Shown in pieces: positions 9,120-16,129 of a stretch of DNA of 25,019 nucleotides (position 1 is its first letter; each line of letters opens with the position of its first letter). The notes under the pieces were generated by a model that did no database searches, had not been told where the DNA came from, and worked only from the letters and a program-made list of their open reading frames with translations. This DNA comes from a virus, in the IMG/VR virus record IMGVR_UViG_3300020417_001171, positions 1 through 25,019 of that record. One strand, written 5' to 3'. Made by a program: the position numbers and the translations under genes.

Positions 9120-10043
9120 TTAGTATGAAGTGCGTTTCTCCATCGTCCGCAGCCCGCCTGTTTGTAGCCCGCCTGTTTGTAGCCCGCCTGTTTGTAGCCC
9201 CGCTGCTTTTTCTCTGTCGGCTAACAACTTGTTAGCTAAATTTATCCTTCTCAGTTGCATGTCTTCCATCTGACTTTGTGCCCCCGCTAATTGTTCCTGT
9301 TGCGCTGCAACACGACCACGATGGGCTTCACTTACAATGTTGGGTTGGTTGACTCTCTCCTGTAAAGATTGTCCCATCAACTTCTGAGCCTCCCCCCACG
9401 CGCCAAATCTCCTAGCCCGCCTAGCAGCACTTGCCAACTTGCCAGCGCGGGTACCAATTTCGCGGGGAGCTTGTCTAAGTGCACTGCCCGAACCAAGTGG
9501 TTGAGCTGGTTGGGCGGCACCCCCACCACTCTGTCTAGCAACAGCAGCATCAAAAGCTCCCTGAGAAGCAAAGTCTTGTCTGCGAAGATTGCTTGTAGCT
9601 AATGGGCTTTCAGCTACTAGGGTTCCTGAAGGACTAATCCCTTCTTTCTTCAAGAACGCATCAAACCCTTTGTCGTCAAAGGCTGAATCAGTGACCCCGC
9701 GATCCCTTGCTTTTTTAAGAAGATCAGCAGTAAGTTTCCCTTCTTTAGCCAAGCCACGTACTTTGCCAGCAATATCCTTCCCCCTCTGAACTTCTTCTTC
9801 GGAGCGCATAGAAGGGTTCCACGAAAGTGGGCCAGTAGTTGTTGCTGCTGTTTCAGGTTGATTCTGTCCTACAGGAGCAGTGGCTACAGGGGCAGAAGGT
9901 GTTTTTGCTGACTTAAGGAGAGAAGCTTTATCTCCTAAGACAGGAGTAACTTGCCCCCCTGAAATATCAACTGTCTTAACCCCAGCGAGGGGCTGCATAT
10001 ACGGATCTTCTTCTTCTTTAGATTTTATTCCTCTCAGAGCCAT
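9120..10043 (-). CDS. Virion-type protein with C-terminal pentapeptide repeat (307 aa)
   Basis: A 307-residue frame starting MALRGIKSKEEEDPYMQPL. The sequence is low in complexity: a Pro/Thr/Ala-rich stretch around residues 30-80, a Gly/Gln/Ala-rich stretch around 170-195, a basic region near 200-215 (SAARRARRFGAWGEA) and a helical Gln-rich region at about 230-280. It ends with three GLQTG-type repeats followed by a diverged unit and TMEKRTSY. The start lies 2 nt past the stop of the upstream small basic protein and the end 2 nt before the 343-aa gene. I recognise no family. Its position suggests a virion or ejection component (compare T7 gp14), but that is inference. The DNA repeat behind the C-terminal repeats is listed separately. 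Confidence 0.8.
   Translation of the reverse strand: MALRGIKSKEEEDPYMQPLAGVKTVDISGGQVTPVLGDKASLLKSAKTPSAPVATAPVGQNQPETAATTTGPLSWNPSMRSEEEVQRGKDIAGKVRGLAKEGKLTADLLKKARDRGVTDSAFDDKGFDAFLKKEGISPSGTLVAESPLATSNLRRQDFASQGAFDAAVARQSGGGAAQPAQPLGSGSALRQAPREIGTRAGKLASAARRARRFGAWGEAQKLMGQSLQERVNQPNIVSEAHRGRVAAQQEQLAGAQSQMEDMQLRRINLANKLLADREKAAGLQTGGLQTGGLQTGGLRTMEKRTSY
9151..9195. repeat. 15-bp tandem repeat, three perfect copies
   Basis: The unit AGCCCGCCTGTTTGT occurs three times head to tail without mismatch, followed by a partial AGCCC. It keeps the reading frame of the overlapping gene and encodes the LQTGG repeats on the minus strand. In-frame 15-bp units can expand or contract without breaking the gene. 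Confidence 0.95.
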
Positions 10044-10045
10044 GT

Positions 10046-10339
10046 CTACCAGAGATGTTTGCAGGCCCAGTAACGGGCTGTGGTTTTATCTTTTGCGGTC
10101 TTACAGTTGTGTCTTGCTCGAAAATTTGCGCGGCGTTTTGGATTTTTATGTTTCCTAAAATCGCTGTAATCACGATGCCCGTACGACACTTTTTTGATCT
10201 TATCGCCTTGTTTGCCAAGGACTACGAATTTTTTTTTAGATCCTTTAGGTGCTCTTTTCGGCTTGTTGAAGCCAGCATAAGACTCCCCCATGTATTGGAT
10301 TCTACCAGAAGGAAGACGCTTAAACCTTTTTGCTGCCAC
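10046..10339 (-). CDS. Small basic protein with FRARHNC...YWACK signature
   Basis: With a GTG start at 10339 this is 97 aa, beginning MAAKRFKRLPSGRIQYMGES and very rich in Lys and Arg. The C-terminal half carries FRARHNC and, about 15 residues later, YWACKHLW, giving a Cys/His/Trp signature that I recall from small proteins in many marine phages. Their function is unknown to me. The frame stays open upstream to a TTG at 10453 (135 aa) preceded by AGAGGA, but that start lies inside a long hairpin and the added N-terminal part is hydrophobic and unlike the core, so I prefer the GTG. The gene lies between terL and the 307-aa virion-type gene (2-nt gap). It may bind DNA, judging only from charge. 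Confidence 0.75.
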   Translation of the reverse strand: MAAKRFKRLPSGRIQYMGESYAGFNKPKRAPKGSKKKFVVLGKQGDKIKKVSYGHRDYSDFRKHKNPKRRANFRARHNCKTAKDKTTARYWACKHLW

Positions 10340-10449
10340 AACCCATAAGTTACCGTTATTAAAGCTTACTGTCAATTCCAGCAAAAGAGCTAACGGAGGC
10401 GTCAAGCTATCTGAGAAATGGCGCGATTTCGCAAATTGCAAAATCGACT

Positions 10450-10526
10450 TCAAAAAGTCCTCTCTAATACATGTGGGCTTATTGGACTCTCCAATGTGCC
10501 CATACGTTTTACAGAAGACTTTTTGA
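10450..10526. repeat. 77-nt imperfect palindrome abutting the terL stop codon
   Basis: The sequence folds back on itself around base 10488. Three co-centred arms are visible: ATTGGA/TCCAAT (10481-10486, 10490-10495), TGGGC/GCCCA (10474-10478, 10498-10502) and CAAAAAGTC/GACTTTTTG (10451-10459, 10517-10525), with short matches between them. I count 30 Watson-Crick pairs of 37 possible, plus two that wobble in RNA of the plus strand. The outer arms pair an A-tract with a T-tract, as bidirectional terminators do. An RNase III processing hairpin like those between T7 genes is an equally good guess. It also contains a possible TTG start of the next gene. Confidence 0.8.
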
Positions 10527-12314
10527 CTACGAGATCAGATTCGTCTCTGGGTTTTCTAGAGATTTACCTAGTGATTTAATTGTAACCCGCTTCCTGAACC
10601 CCTCACCCTGATCCTCTTTCGGTGGGTCGATAGCCACTAAACCTAGCCTCTGGCGGGCGCAATCCAGTGCAAGGAATGCAGCGTCTGCCAAGTCAGGAGA
10701 CCTGCCGAACCGTGCCTTGAACTCTGGTTTGGACTCAATCTTCACCTTAAGGGAACCAGTTTTAATCATGTCGTAGTTCCTAGCGCACATCTCCTGAGCG
10801 AGATCAGAGCTGATGCCGTAGACCTGTTTCGTCCTCATAAGTTCTTTTCCCACAAACCATAACTCAGAAACACGGTTAGTGTAGAGTTCTTCACCTGTGA
10901 GCTGGCTGTTCATGGAAACACGCTTGTCAGATGCTCTGCCCCCAAATGTCACCCGCATGAAATTAGGCGACCACTCTCCTGCAAGGACATCACAGAATGG
11001 TGCCCCCGCTCCAGTGGAGTCCACCGCTACGTTCTCAGGGCTGACCCCTTTACGTTTACAGTGGTCTACAATCTGGTGAACAATCTGGTAAGTGCGAGGC
11101 ACTGCCTTGTTAGTGGCATCGTCGTTGAGGTGGATCGCGTCAGTGAACTGACAAACGTATTGCCCGTTCTTGGCGTATCCTACTTCAGCAATCGAAAGGA
11201 TCGTCCGGTCACCACCATTCGTAAATGCGGGGTCGATCCCCGCGACCTTTGTCGGCTTATCCGCCCACTCAATTTTCCCCATTGCCCCGCTCTTGGTGAG
11301 TTCAGATTCGCCGTAGATGCCTGTCGTCTCGTCGCTATCAAAAAAGATAGCTCTGACCATCCGCATGTAGCCTCTTGATTCCGGCCCCAGTAATATTCGG
11401 TCCTCTTCTAGTTTCGCCGCTGTTGGTAGCCAAGGGTATTTAGTCTCACCTAGAAGGACGTTAGGACTGCGCTCCCCATCTAAACGAATATACTTACCGC
11501 CCCACTTAGTGTCCCATTCGTCTGCGGTATGGATGTCTACAGAATCCCAACCGTCTTCTGGTTCTGACCAGACCCCAAACGCATCGAAGCGTGAGTTCGG
11601 GTTAGACATCCCGATCATCTGGAAGAACGGGTTCTTCGACAGGTTAGTCAGGCCAGCATTGACTATAGCTTCTGACAGTTCTGCCAGCTCGTCCCCGATT
11701 AAAATCACGCGCTTCTGTTTCAAGCCGATAAATTTACCGACTGCGTCCTTCGTTTTTTGTTTCTCAGCAGCAATAAGTGACAAGCCAGCCCGCTCAATAA
11801 GAGTCTCCTTTTCATCTACATAGGCAGCGTTGCCGATTGAATCCCGAATTTTGATCGGCGCTCCATCAATCACGGACAGCAAAGACATGACCGATCCCCA
11901 GATTCGCTTACGTGCTTCACGTAGTGTAGTCGAGGTCATCAAGACCAGCGTGTCTCGTGGTTGTGACAGCCAGTTGATGATCCCCCAAGCTGCCATAGTA
12001 TGGGATTTACCAGAAGAAGCTGACCCGCCGATAGACAGGTATTTGTTTTTTAACGCCGAACGAATCATCAATTCTGCCCAAGGATGACGAATCATCATGG
12101 GTTCGGGCAGGTCATCATGGTTCCATAGCTCGTCGCACAGCCGCCAGAAGTAATACTCCTTTGCGATTATTTTCGGATGATGCGCGAACCCGTATAATAA
12201 CGAAGTCACTAAACTTGTCGGGGGAATCAACAACCCACCGACATCCATTTTTTTCGTCTTAGGATCGATTCGTGGCTCAAGAACGCGCTTGCGTTTATTT
12301 GGGTCGGGCGGCAT
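10527..12314 (-). CDS. terL: Terminase large subunit (TerL)
   Basis: ATP-driven DNA-packaging motor and nuclease. With the ATG at 12314 the protein has 595 aa, starting MPPDPNKRKRVLEPRIDPKT. The N-terminal ATPase has a Walker A-type loop GGSASSGKS (about residues 96-104) and a Walker B strand VILIGDE (about 203-209). The C-terminal RNase H-fold nuclease shows GIDPAFTNGG (D361), AVDSTGAG (D432) and SPDLADAAFLALD (D541/D544), so all expected acidic residues appear present. The frame runs on to a TTG at 12386, but that would overlap the divergent terS gene and add an atypical segment, so I use the ATG. No clear Shine-Dalgarno sequence precedes it. The gene heads the leftward block, and a long palindrome follows its stop at once. 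Confidence 0.93.
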   Translation of the reverse strand: MPPDPNKRKRVLEPRIDPKTKKMDVGGLLIPPTSLVTSLLYGFAHHPKIIAKEYYFWRLCDELWNHDDLPEPMMIRHPWAELMIRSALKNKYLSIGGSASSGKSHTMAAWGIINWLSQPRDTLVLMTSTTLREARKRIWGSVMSLLSVIDGAPIKIRDSIGNAAYVDEKETLIERAGLSLIAAEKQKTKDAVGKFIGLKQKRVILIGDELAELSEAIVNAGLTNLSKNPFFQMIGMSNPNSRFDAFGVWSEPEDGWDSVDIHTADEWDTKWGGKYIRLDGERSPNVLLGETKYPWLPTAAKLEEDRILLGPESRGYMRMVRAIFFDSDETTGIYGESELTKSGAMGKIEWADKPTKVAGIDPAFTNGGDRTILSIAEVGYAKNGQYVCQFTDAIHLNDDATNKAVPRTYQIVHQIVDHCKRKGVSPENVAVDSTGAGAPFCDVLAGEWSPNFMRVTFGGRASDKRVSMNSQLTGEELYTNRVSELWFVGKELMRTKQVYGISSDLAQEMCARNYDMIKTGSLKVKIESKPEFKARFGRSPDLADAAFLALDCARQRLGLVAIDPPKEDQGEGFRKRVTIKSLGKSLENPETNLIS

Positions 12315-12347
12315 GATTAAATCAGGTTCAACTTTACTGTTAAAAAC
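12315..12347. promoter_or_regulatory. 33-bp divergent gap between terL and terS starts
   Basis: The start codons of the leftward terL and the rightward HTH gene are only 33 bp apart, in an AT-rich stretch. Both blocks seem to start here, so promoter elements must lie in this gap or inside the two 5' coding ends. I see no strong sigma-70 pair and no Shine-Dalgarno sequence for either gene. Confidence 0.3.
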
Positions 12348-12953
12348 ATGGGAAGCAAGAGCGATGGGAACAACGAGATAGTTCAAGAAGCATTAAAACT
12401 TAATGCGGAAGGGATGACTAATGCTGCTATCGCCAGAAGATTGGGTGTTCATCAAGGGACTGTCCGCAGATGGTTCCGCAAACTGGGGCTTCCCCCAAAG
12501 AAAGCGGGTTTTAAACTACCTGACAAAGATGTCGATAAAGACAAACTGAAGGAAGACCTTGAAGTGCATCTGGACGAGATGACACGAGAAGCCGCTACCG
12601 CAGCTAAACTGGCAGCGTCCACAGAAGAGGATAAGATCCTCGCAGAGATTGCCGAATCACAGAACTCCCCTGCCGATAAATACCAACACTACGTCGCGGC
12701 AGCGGGGATTAAACTTTTACGCGACAGTATGGTGTCCATCAAAGGGCCGAAGACTGTGCGCGAAATGTCAGAGTTAGATCAACTTATCAGGCGCAACCTT
12801 GGCTTGAACGCCAAGACAGGTGGCGGCGGGAGCCGCATGCAGATAGACATTTCTATACTCAATAACTCGAAAGCTGATAAAGGTGATGGCTCGCTGGACA
12901 AGATGAAGGGTAAAACCATAATCGACGTGGACAGCGATGGAAATGTGGAATGA
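12348..12953 (+). CDS. terS: Helix-turn-helix protein, probable terminase small subunit
   Basis: A 201-aa protein. Residues 10-47 form a helix-turn-helix: IVQEALKLNAEGMTNAAIAR followed by RLGVHQGTVRRWFRKLGL. A long acidic-basic helical region follows (about 65-155). The tail has a glycine run and RMQIDISILNN (about 157-175). Small terminases bind the packaging site through an N-terminal HTH and oligomerise through a helical core, and this layout and size fit. The gene sits head to head with terL rather than just before it, which is unusual for a terminase pair, so a DNA-binding regulator is the alternative. It is first in the rightward block and its last 17 nt overlap the next gene. The first ATG is chosen because a later ATG (about residue 23) would cut helix 1. 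Confidence 0.7.
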   Translation: MGSKSDGNNEIVQEALKLNAEGMTNAAIARRLGVHQGTVRRWFRKLGLPPKKAGFKLPDKDVDKDKLKEDLEVHLDEMTREAATAAKLAASTEEDKILAEIAESQNSPADKYQHYVAAAGIKLLRDSMVSIKGPKTVREMSELDQLIRRNLGLNAKTGGGGSRMQIDISILNNSKADKGDGSLDKMKGKTIIDVDSDGNVE

Positions 12954-13212
12954 CAGGTTCAGCATAGAGTTCGACGGGCCAGAAGATATCGAAGGACATC
13001 TTACTCTGAGCCTGTTGTCTGAGCTTGCAGAAGCATACATAGGAGTGGCTTATCACCCTAACGGCCCACCTATATCCTGCTATAGCCATCCAATAGCCAC
13101 AGCTATCCTTTCCAATAACTGGAATATATCCGAATCAGCAGCATCCAATTTAATTGACTATCTTGCTGAGAATGCTAAAGGTGAGTCAGCTCCAGCATTC
13201 CTTAAAACATAA
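12937..13212 (+). CDS. Small protein of unknown function (91 aa)
   Basis: A 91-aa frame starting MEMWNDRFSIEFDGPEDIEG. It is mildly acidic, with no membrane segment and no motif I recognise. The middle HPNGPPISCYSHP is Pro/His/Cys-containing and the second half looks helical. It overlaps the end of the HTH gene by 17 nt. A second ATG two codons later would reduce the overlap. It is followed after 6 nt by another small gene. Support comes from its fit in the tight rightward series, not from homology. Confidence 0.6.
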   Translation: MEMWNDRFSIEFDGPEDIEGHLTLSLLSELAEAYIGVAYHPNGPPISCYSHPIATAILSNNWNISESAASNLIDYLAENAKGESAPAFLKT

Positions 13213-13218
13213 TGCACA

Positions 13219-13464
13219 ATGTTTTTTCAAAGACAGTCTGTTACAGACCCTCTGGTTCTACGTCGAAAAGAGCTAGGCGATAACAGGTTTACTTATCGTG
13301 TAACTCAAGTGAAAGGGAAATACTGCCGCGTTATCCCTTCTAGCTGGAGAGAAGTTTTTTTTGCACAGATGTTAATCAAGGGCGAAACCCTTGAAGTCAC
13401 TCCTGATGGAGATGGGTTCCTTATCAGAGAAGACGCCCTGCCCAGATTACCCAAAAAGAAATGA
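13219..13464 (+). CDS. Small protein of unknown function (81 aa)
   Basis: An 81-aa frame starting MFFQRQSVTDPLVLRRKELG, basic overall, ending LPRLPKKK. Alternating hydrophobic and charged residues (RFTYRVTQVKGKYCRVIPSS, then LIKGETLEVTPDGDGFLIRE) suggest a small beta-rich fold, possibly AbrB- or SH3-like, but no diagnostic motif is visible. Its stop overlaps the start of the DUF1599-like gene in an ATGA arrangement, which suggests translational coupling. No strong Shine-Dalgarno sequence is seen before the ATG. Confidence 0.6.
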   Translation: MFFQRQSVTDPLVLRRKELGDNRFTYRVTQVKGKYCRVIPSSWREVFFAQMLIKGETLEVTPDGDGFLIREDALPRLPKKK

Positions 13465-13790
13465 ACACTGAGCAGCTCCTTGCAATCCACGAAGAGACAT
13501 CAAAACTGGCGCAGGACATAATGCGTAGGAAGAACAGTGATTACACTGGTGGCTCCGAAGCAACTGATGCCCTTGAGAATTTTAAAGCGTCTAGATCCTT
13601 GGGCCTGCACCCTGTAACCGGACTCCTGCTCCGTGTTCAAGACAAGCTGATGCGGATTCGTTCATTCGTGGCTGATGGCTCTTTGCGAGTTCACAATGAA
13701 TCAGTAGAAGATGCCTGCGACGACATCGTCAATTACGCAATCCTTTGTAAAGCTCTCTTACGAGAAGAAGCAGAAACCAAAAAACGGTAA
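13461..13790 (+). CDS. DUF1599-like (MazG-like, nucleotide-modification-associated) protein
   Basis: A 109-aa all-helical protein. The stretch MRRKNSDYTGG (about residues 21-31), the following ENFKAS, then LLRVQDKLMRI (about 57-67) and the acidic ESVEDACDDIVNYAILCKAL (about 80-99) match my memory of the DUF1599 / 'nucleotide modification associated domain 1' family. That family resembles MazG-type nucleotide pyrophosphohydrolases, in which acidic residues on helices bind metal and nucleotide. In phages such proteins may adjust the dNTP pool or serve DNA base modification, and no modification enzyme is visible in this window. It overlaps the upstream gene by 4 nt and is separated from the next by 3 nt. 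Confidence 0.75.
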   Translation: MNTEQLLAIHEETSKLAQDIMRRKNSDYTGGSEATDALENFKASRSLGLHPVTGLLLRVQDKLMRIRSFVADGSLRVHNESVEDACDDIVNYAILCKALLREEAETKKR

Positions 13791-13793
13791 ACG

Positions 13794-14027
13794 ATGGACA
13801 TAAATGTTGTTAGAGAAGCACGTAGAAAAAAGTGCGCGACCGAATGTCGGGAACTCGCGAACTGGTTACTCGACAGGGCTAACCTGTTGGACAGGGAACT
13901 GACAGACGACCAGAACACCTTGATTGCTCTGGGCAAACACATTGGCCGCATGAGAGCTGACATAGACCAGTCTGGTTGGGCTACATCAGTGGAACATCCT
14001 AGCCAGTTTCTGCTGACGCAGAAATGA
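13794..14027 (+). CDS. Small helical protein of unknown function (77 aa)
   Basis: A 77-aa frame starting MDINVVREARRKKCATECRE. The N-terminal half is basic and helical with two Cys residues (C14, C18). A charged helix follows (LLDRANLLDRELTDDQNTLI), and the tail is WATSVEHPSQFLLTQK. I see no known motif. It lies 3 nt after the DUF1599-like gene and overlaps the resolvase start by 4 nt (ATGA), so it belongs to the same transcript. Confidence 0.6.
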   Translation: MDINVVREARRKKCATECRELANWLLDRANLLDRELTDDQNTLIALGKHIGRMRADIDQSGWATSVEHPSQFLLTQK

Positions 14028-14515
14028 TCGTTGGTGTCGATAACGGGCTAGACGGAGGGCTGTGCGCTATTGCCCAGTTCGATGGTAGCCTGATCGACAA
14101 GATCGCGATGCCATGTCAAAGACGCAGCAAGAAGCGTGAGATTGACATCTGCAAGATCCACCAATGGCTATCAGATTTAAACACCCCTTTTGTTTTAGCC
14201 ATTGAAGAACCGTTGGCACATGCGAAAAGCTCGCAGGCGGTGCGCTCAATGGCGATCTCGTTCGGGAAGTTGTTGGGGATGGCCGAGTGCAAAGATTACG
14301 AGGTTGCGCGAGTCAGTGTCCACAAATGGCAAAAGAAAATGTTGGGCTTTATCCCCAAGGGAAGAACCAAAGAAGTAGCTCTGAAACTGGCGCAAGAAAT
14401 GGAGCCTTCTGAAAACTGGCTGAAGAACAAAAGATGTAAGGTTCCTCACGACGGGATCATCGATTCGTTCCTCATTGCTCACTACTACCGCAACGGCCAG
14501 AGAGAAAAAAACTGA
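14024..14515 (+). CDS. RuvC-like Holliday junction resolvase
   Basis: A 163-aa protein with the RNase H-like layout of RuvC-type resolvases. The first strand MIVGVDNGLDGG supplies D6, the strand FVLAIEEP supplies E61, and the C-terminal PHDGIIDSFLIAHY supplies D143 and D147 (with H142). These match the four-acidic metal-binding set of the family. Phage members resolve branched DNA made by recombination and replication before packaging. The length is typical. The gene overlaps the upstream small gene by 4 nt and lies among recombination genes, which fits the role. The absence of a RuvA/RuvB partner is normal for phages. Confidence 0.85.
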   Translation: MIVGVDNGLDGGLCAIAQFDGSLIDKIAMPCQRRSKKREIDICKIHQWLSDLNTPFVLAIEEPLAHAKSSQAVRSMAISFGKLLGMAECKDYEVARVSVHKWQKKMLGFIPKGRTKEVALKLAQEMEPSENWLKNKRCKVPHDGIIDSFLIAHYYRNGQREKN

Positions 14516-14540
14516 TTTGTATTGTGGTTAAAGAGAGGCT

Positions 14541-14819
14541 GTGGTAAAGCCCTCCTTCATGCCACGCTACACTAAGCCAGAACACGTCGAACAGTATTTC
14601 GAGCAACACTCGATACCTGTTCCAGAAAAGCCTTCGTTTTATTGGAAGGCGATACAGCCAGCCTTGGAGCTGGGCTTTATTTTAGGCCAATCGGACAATG
14701 GCGATATTGTCGTGATTACACCGCACAGGCATCGAAAAGTCTACCGTGGTTTTAAAGCTACGAAATACCATCTGGGCATGGTGTTGATGCATGCAATGTT
14801 GAGTAACCCAATGCACTAA
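14541..14819 (+). CDS. Small protein of unknown function (92 aa)
   Basis: A 92-aa frame from a GTG at 14541, or 86 aa from the ATG at 14559 (MPRYTKPEHVEQYFEQHSIP). The purine-rich AAGAGAGG at 14531-14538 is rather close to the GTG and far from the ATG, so the start is uncertain. The sequence is rich in aromatic and His residues, with a likely beta pair (FILGQSDNGDIVVITPHRHR, then KVYRGFKATKYHLG). I see no recognised motif. Its stop overlaps the helicase start by 1 nt (TAATG), suggesting coupling. Confidence 0.6.
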   Translation: MVKPSFMPRYTKPEHVEQYFEQHSIPVPEKPSFYWKAIQPALELGFILGQSDNGDIVVITPHRHRKVYRGFKATKYHLGMVLMHAMLSNPMH

Positions 14820-16129
14820 TGAAAACACCCTACCCAAGGCAACAGGATCTCATTGACTTCTTCGTCCGGCAACAAGAAGCCGGATACAACACCTGCGACA
14901 CATCACATACTGGCGTAGGCAAAACTCTCATAGCCTGCATGATGGCTAAGAAACTTAACCGCCCCGTAGCGGTTCTGTGTCCCAAGGCAGTTATACATGC
15001 GTGGGGGATGGAGATGGACGAATGCGAAGTAGACGAGATAGAGTTCATCCACAACTTTGAAAAGGTCCGCACTGGGAAAACTCTCCACATGGACAAGAGT
15101 GGTAAGAAGATAATGAAATGGCGGTTGCCTGAAGACACTCTGGTCTTGGTAGACGAAATCCATAAATGCAAAGGGCCATACACCCAGAACGCGCAGCTTG
15201 TGATCTCGCTGATCCAACAAGGATACTCAGTGCATGGGATGTCAGCTACAGCAGCCGAAGATCCCACCGAGATGAGGGCGTTGGGATACATGCTGGGGCT
15301 GCACTCTTTAAACAAAGCAGAAAACGATTTGAGTAACTGGTACAGTTGGATGTTACGCAACGGGTGCCAGCAGAATGAATGGGGCAAATGGGAGCTTGTT
15401 AAACGGTCATGCCTGCCTGCGATAAGGGCGCAGATGTATGGGAAAAACGTAAAGCGTCTTACAGTCGAAGACTTCCCAGACTCGTTCAAAGAAAACAGAG
15501 TAATCACAGAACCTGTGGAGTTTAGTAAGGCTTCCAAGATACGTTCCGCTTACAAGAAAGCGGGCATCACACCGGACATCGTGGAGCAATATATCGAGAA
15601 TGGGACGGTGGAGGACAGCGACTATATGCTGGTAAACATACTCCGTGCTCGCCAATTAGCGGAGTCATTTAAGATAACTGATCTGGTAGACATGGCGGAG
15701 GATCTTGTGTTGGAGGGTAAGAGCGTAGTTATATTCGTAAACTTCTCCGACACGGTGCAGACACTCTGTCAGAATCTAGGATGCGATAGAGTAGAGGGGG
15801 GTCAGTCAGCAGAACAAAGGCAGGAGGCTATCGACAAATTCCAACGTGATGAGACACACGTCCTTGTGGTGAACATTGCAGCAGGAGGGACGGGCATATC
15901 TCTTCACGACACTAATGGGAAAAGACAAAGAGTATCGTTGATCTGCCCATCGTTCTCAGCTAAGAACCACCTTCAGACGTTGGGCCGCATCCACCGCAAC
16001 GGGGCGAAGAGCGATGCTATTCAGAAGATCCTTGTAGCCCACGACTCTATCGAAGAAGCCGTAATGAAATCAATTAACAATAAACTCAAAAATATAGATA
16101 CACTACACAATGAGCCAACCAGATCATAG
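14819..16129 (+). CDS. SNF2-like superfamily 2 helicase / translocase
   Basis: A 436-aa protein with a full SF2 motif set: motif I SHTGVGKT (29-36), motif II VDEIH (111-115), motif III MSATA (141-145), and C-terminal motifs GGTGISL (357-363) and QTLGRIHRNG (387-396). The arginine pair R391/R394 is at the expected finger positions, and HRNGAKS resembles the SNF2 'HRxGQ' region. Such short SNF2-like proteins recur in phage modules with a Cas4-like nuclease, an ssDNA-binding protein, PolA and a primase-helicase, as here. It likely moves along or remodels DNA during replication or recombination. It overlaps its neighbours by 1 nt and 20 nt. Confidence 0.9.
   Translation: MKTPYPRQQDLIDFFVRQQEAGYNTCDTSHTGVGKTLIACMMAKKLNRPVAVLCPKAVIHAWGMEMDECEVDEIEFIHNFEKVRTGKTLHMDKSGKKIMKWRLPEDTLVLVDEIHKCKGPYTQNAQLVISLIQQGYSVHGMSATAAEDPTEMRALGYMLGLHSLNKAENDLSNWYSWMLRNGCQQNEWGKWELVKRSCLPAIRAQMYGKNVKRLTVEDFPDSFKENRVITEPVEFSKASKIRSAYKKAGITPDIVEQYIENGTVEDSDYMLVNILRARQLAESFKITDLVDMAEDLVLEGKSVVIFVNFSDTVQTLCQNLGCDRVEGGQSAEQRQEAIDKFQRDETHVLVVNIAAGGTGISLHDTNGKRQRVSLICPSFSAKNHLQTLGRIHRNGAKSDAIQKILVAHDSIEEAVMKSINNKLKNIDTLHNEPTRS

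Noticed and set aside
10347-10375. Promoter-like TTGACA (minus strand, 10375-10370) with a 17-nt spacer to TAACTT
   Set aside because: The -10 element matches only half of the consensus and transcription would start at or on the GTG start codon. Too weak to annotate.
10340-10453. TTG start at 10453 giving a 135-aa version of the small basic protein
   Set aside because: The AGAGGA before it is suggestive, but the start lies inside the long palindrome and the extra N-terminal 38 residues are hydrophobic and unlike the basic core. The GTG at 10339 is preferred, without certainty.
12315-12386. TTG start at 12386 lengthening TerL by 24 residues
   Set aside because: It would overlap the divergent HTH gene, has no ribosome-binding site, and the ATG at 12314 begins a typical basic N-terminus.
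14830-15537. 235-codon minus-strand frame opposite the SF2 helicase
   Set aside because: The plus-strand frame carries all helicase motifs. The antisense translation has no recognisable features.
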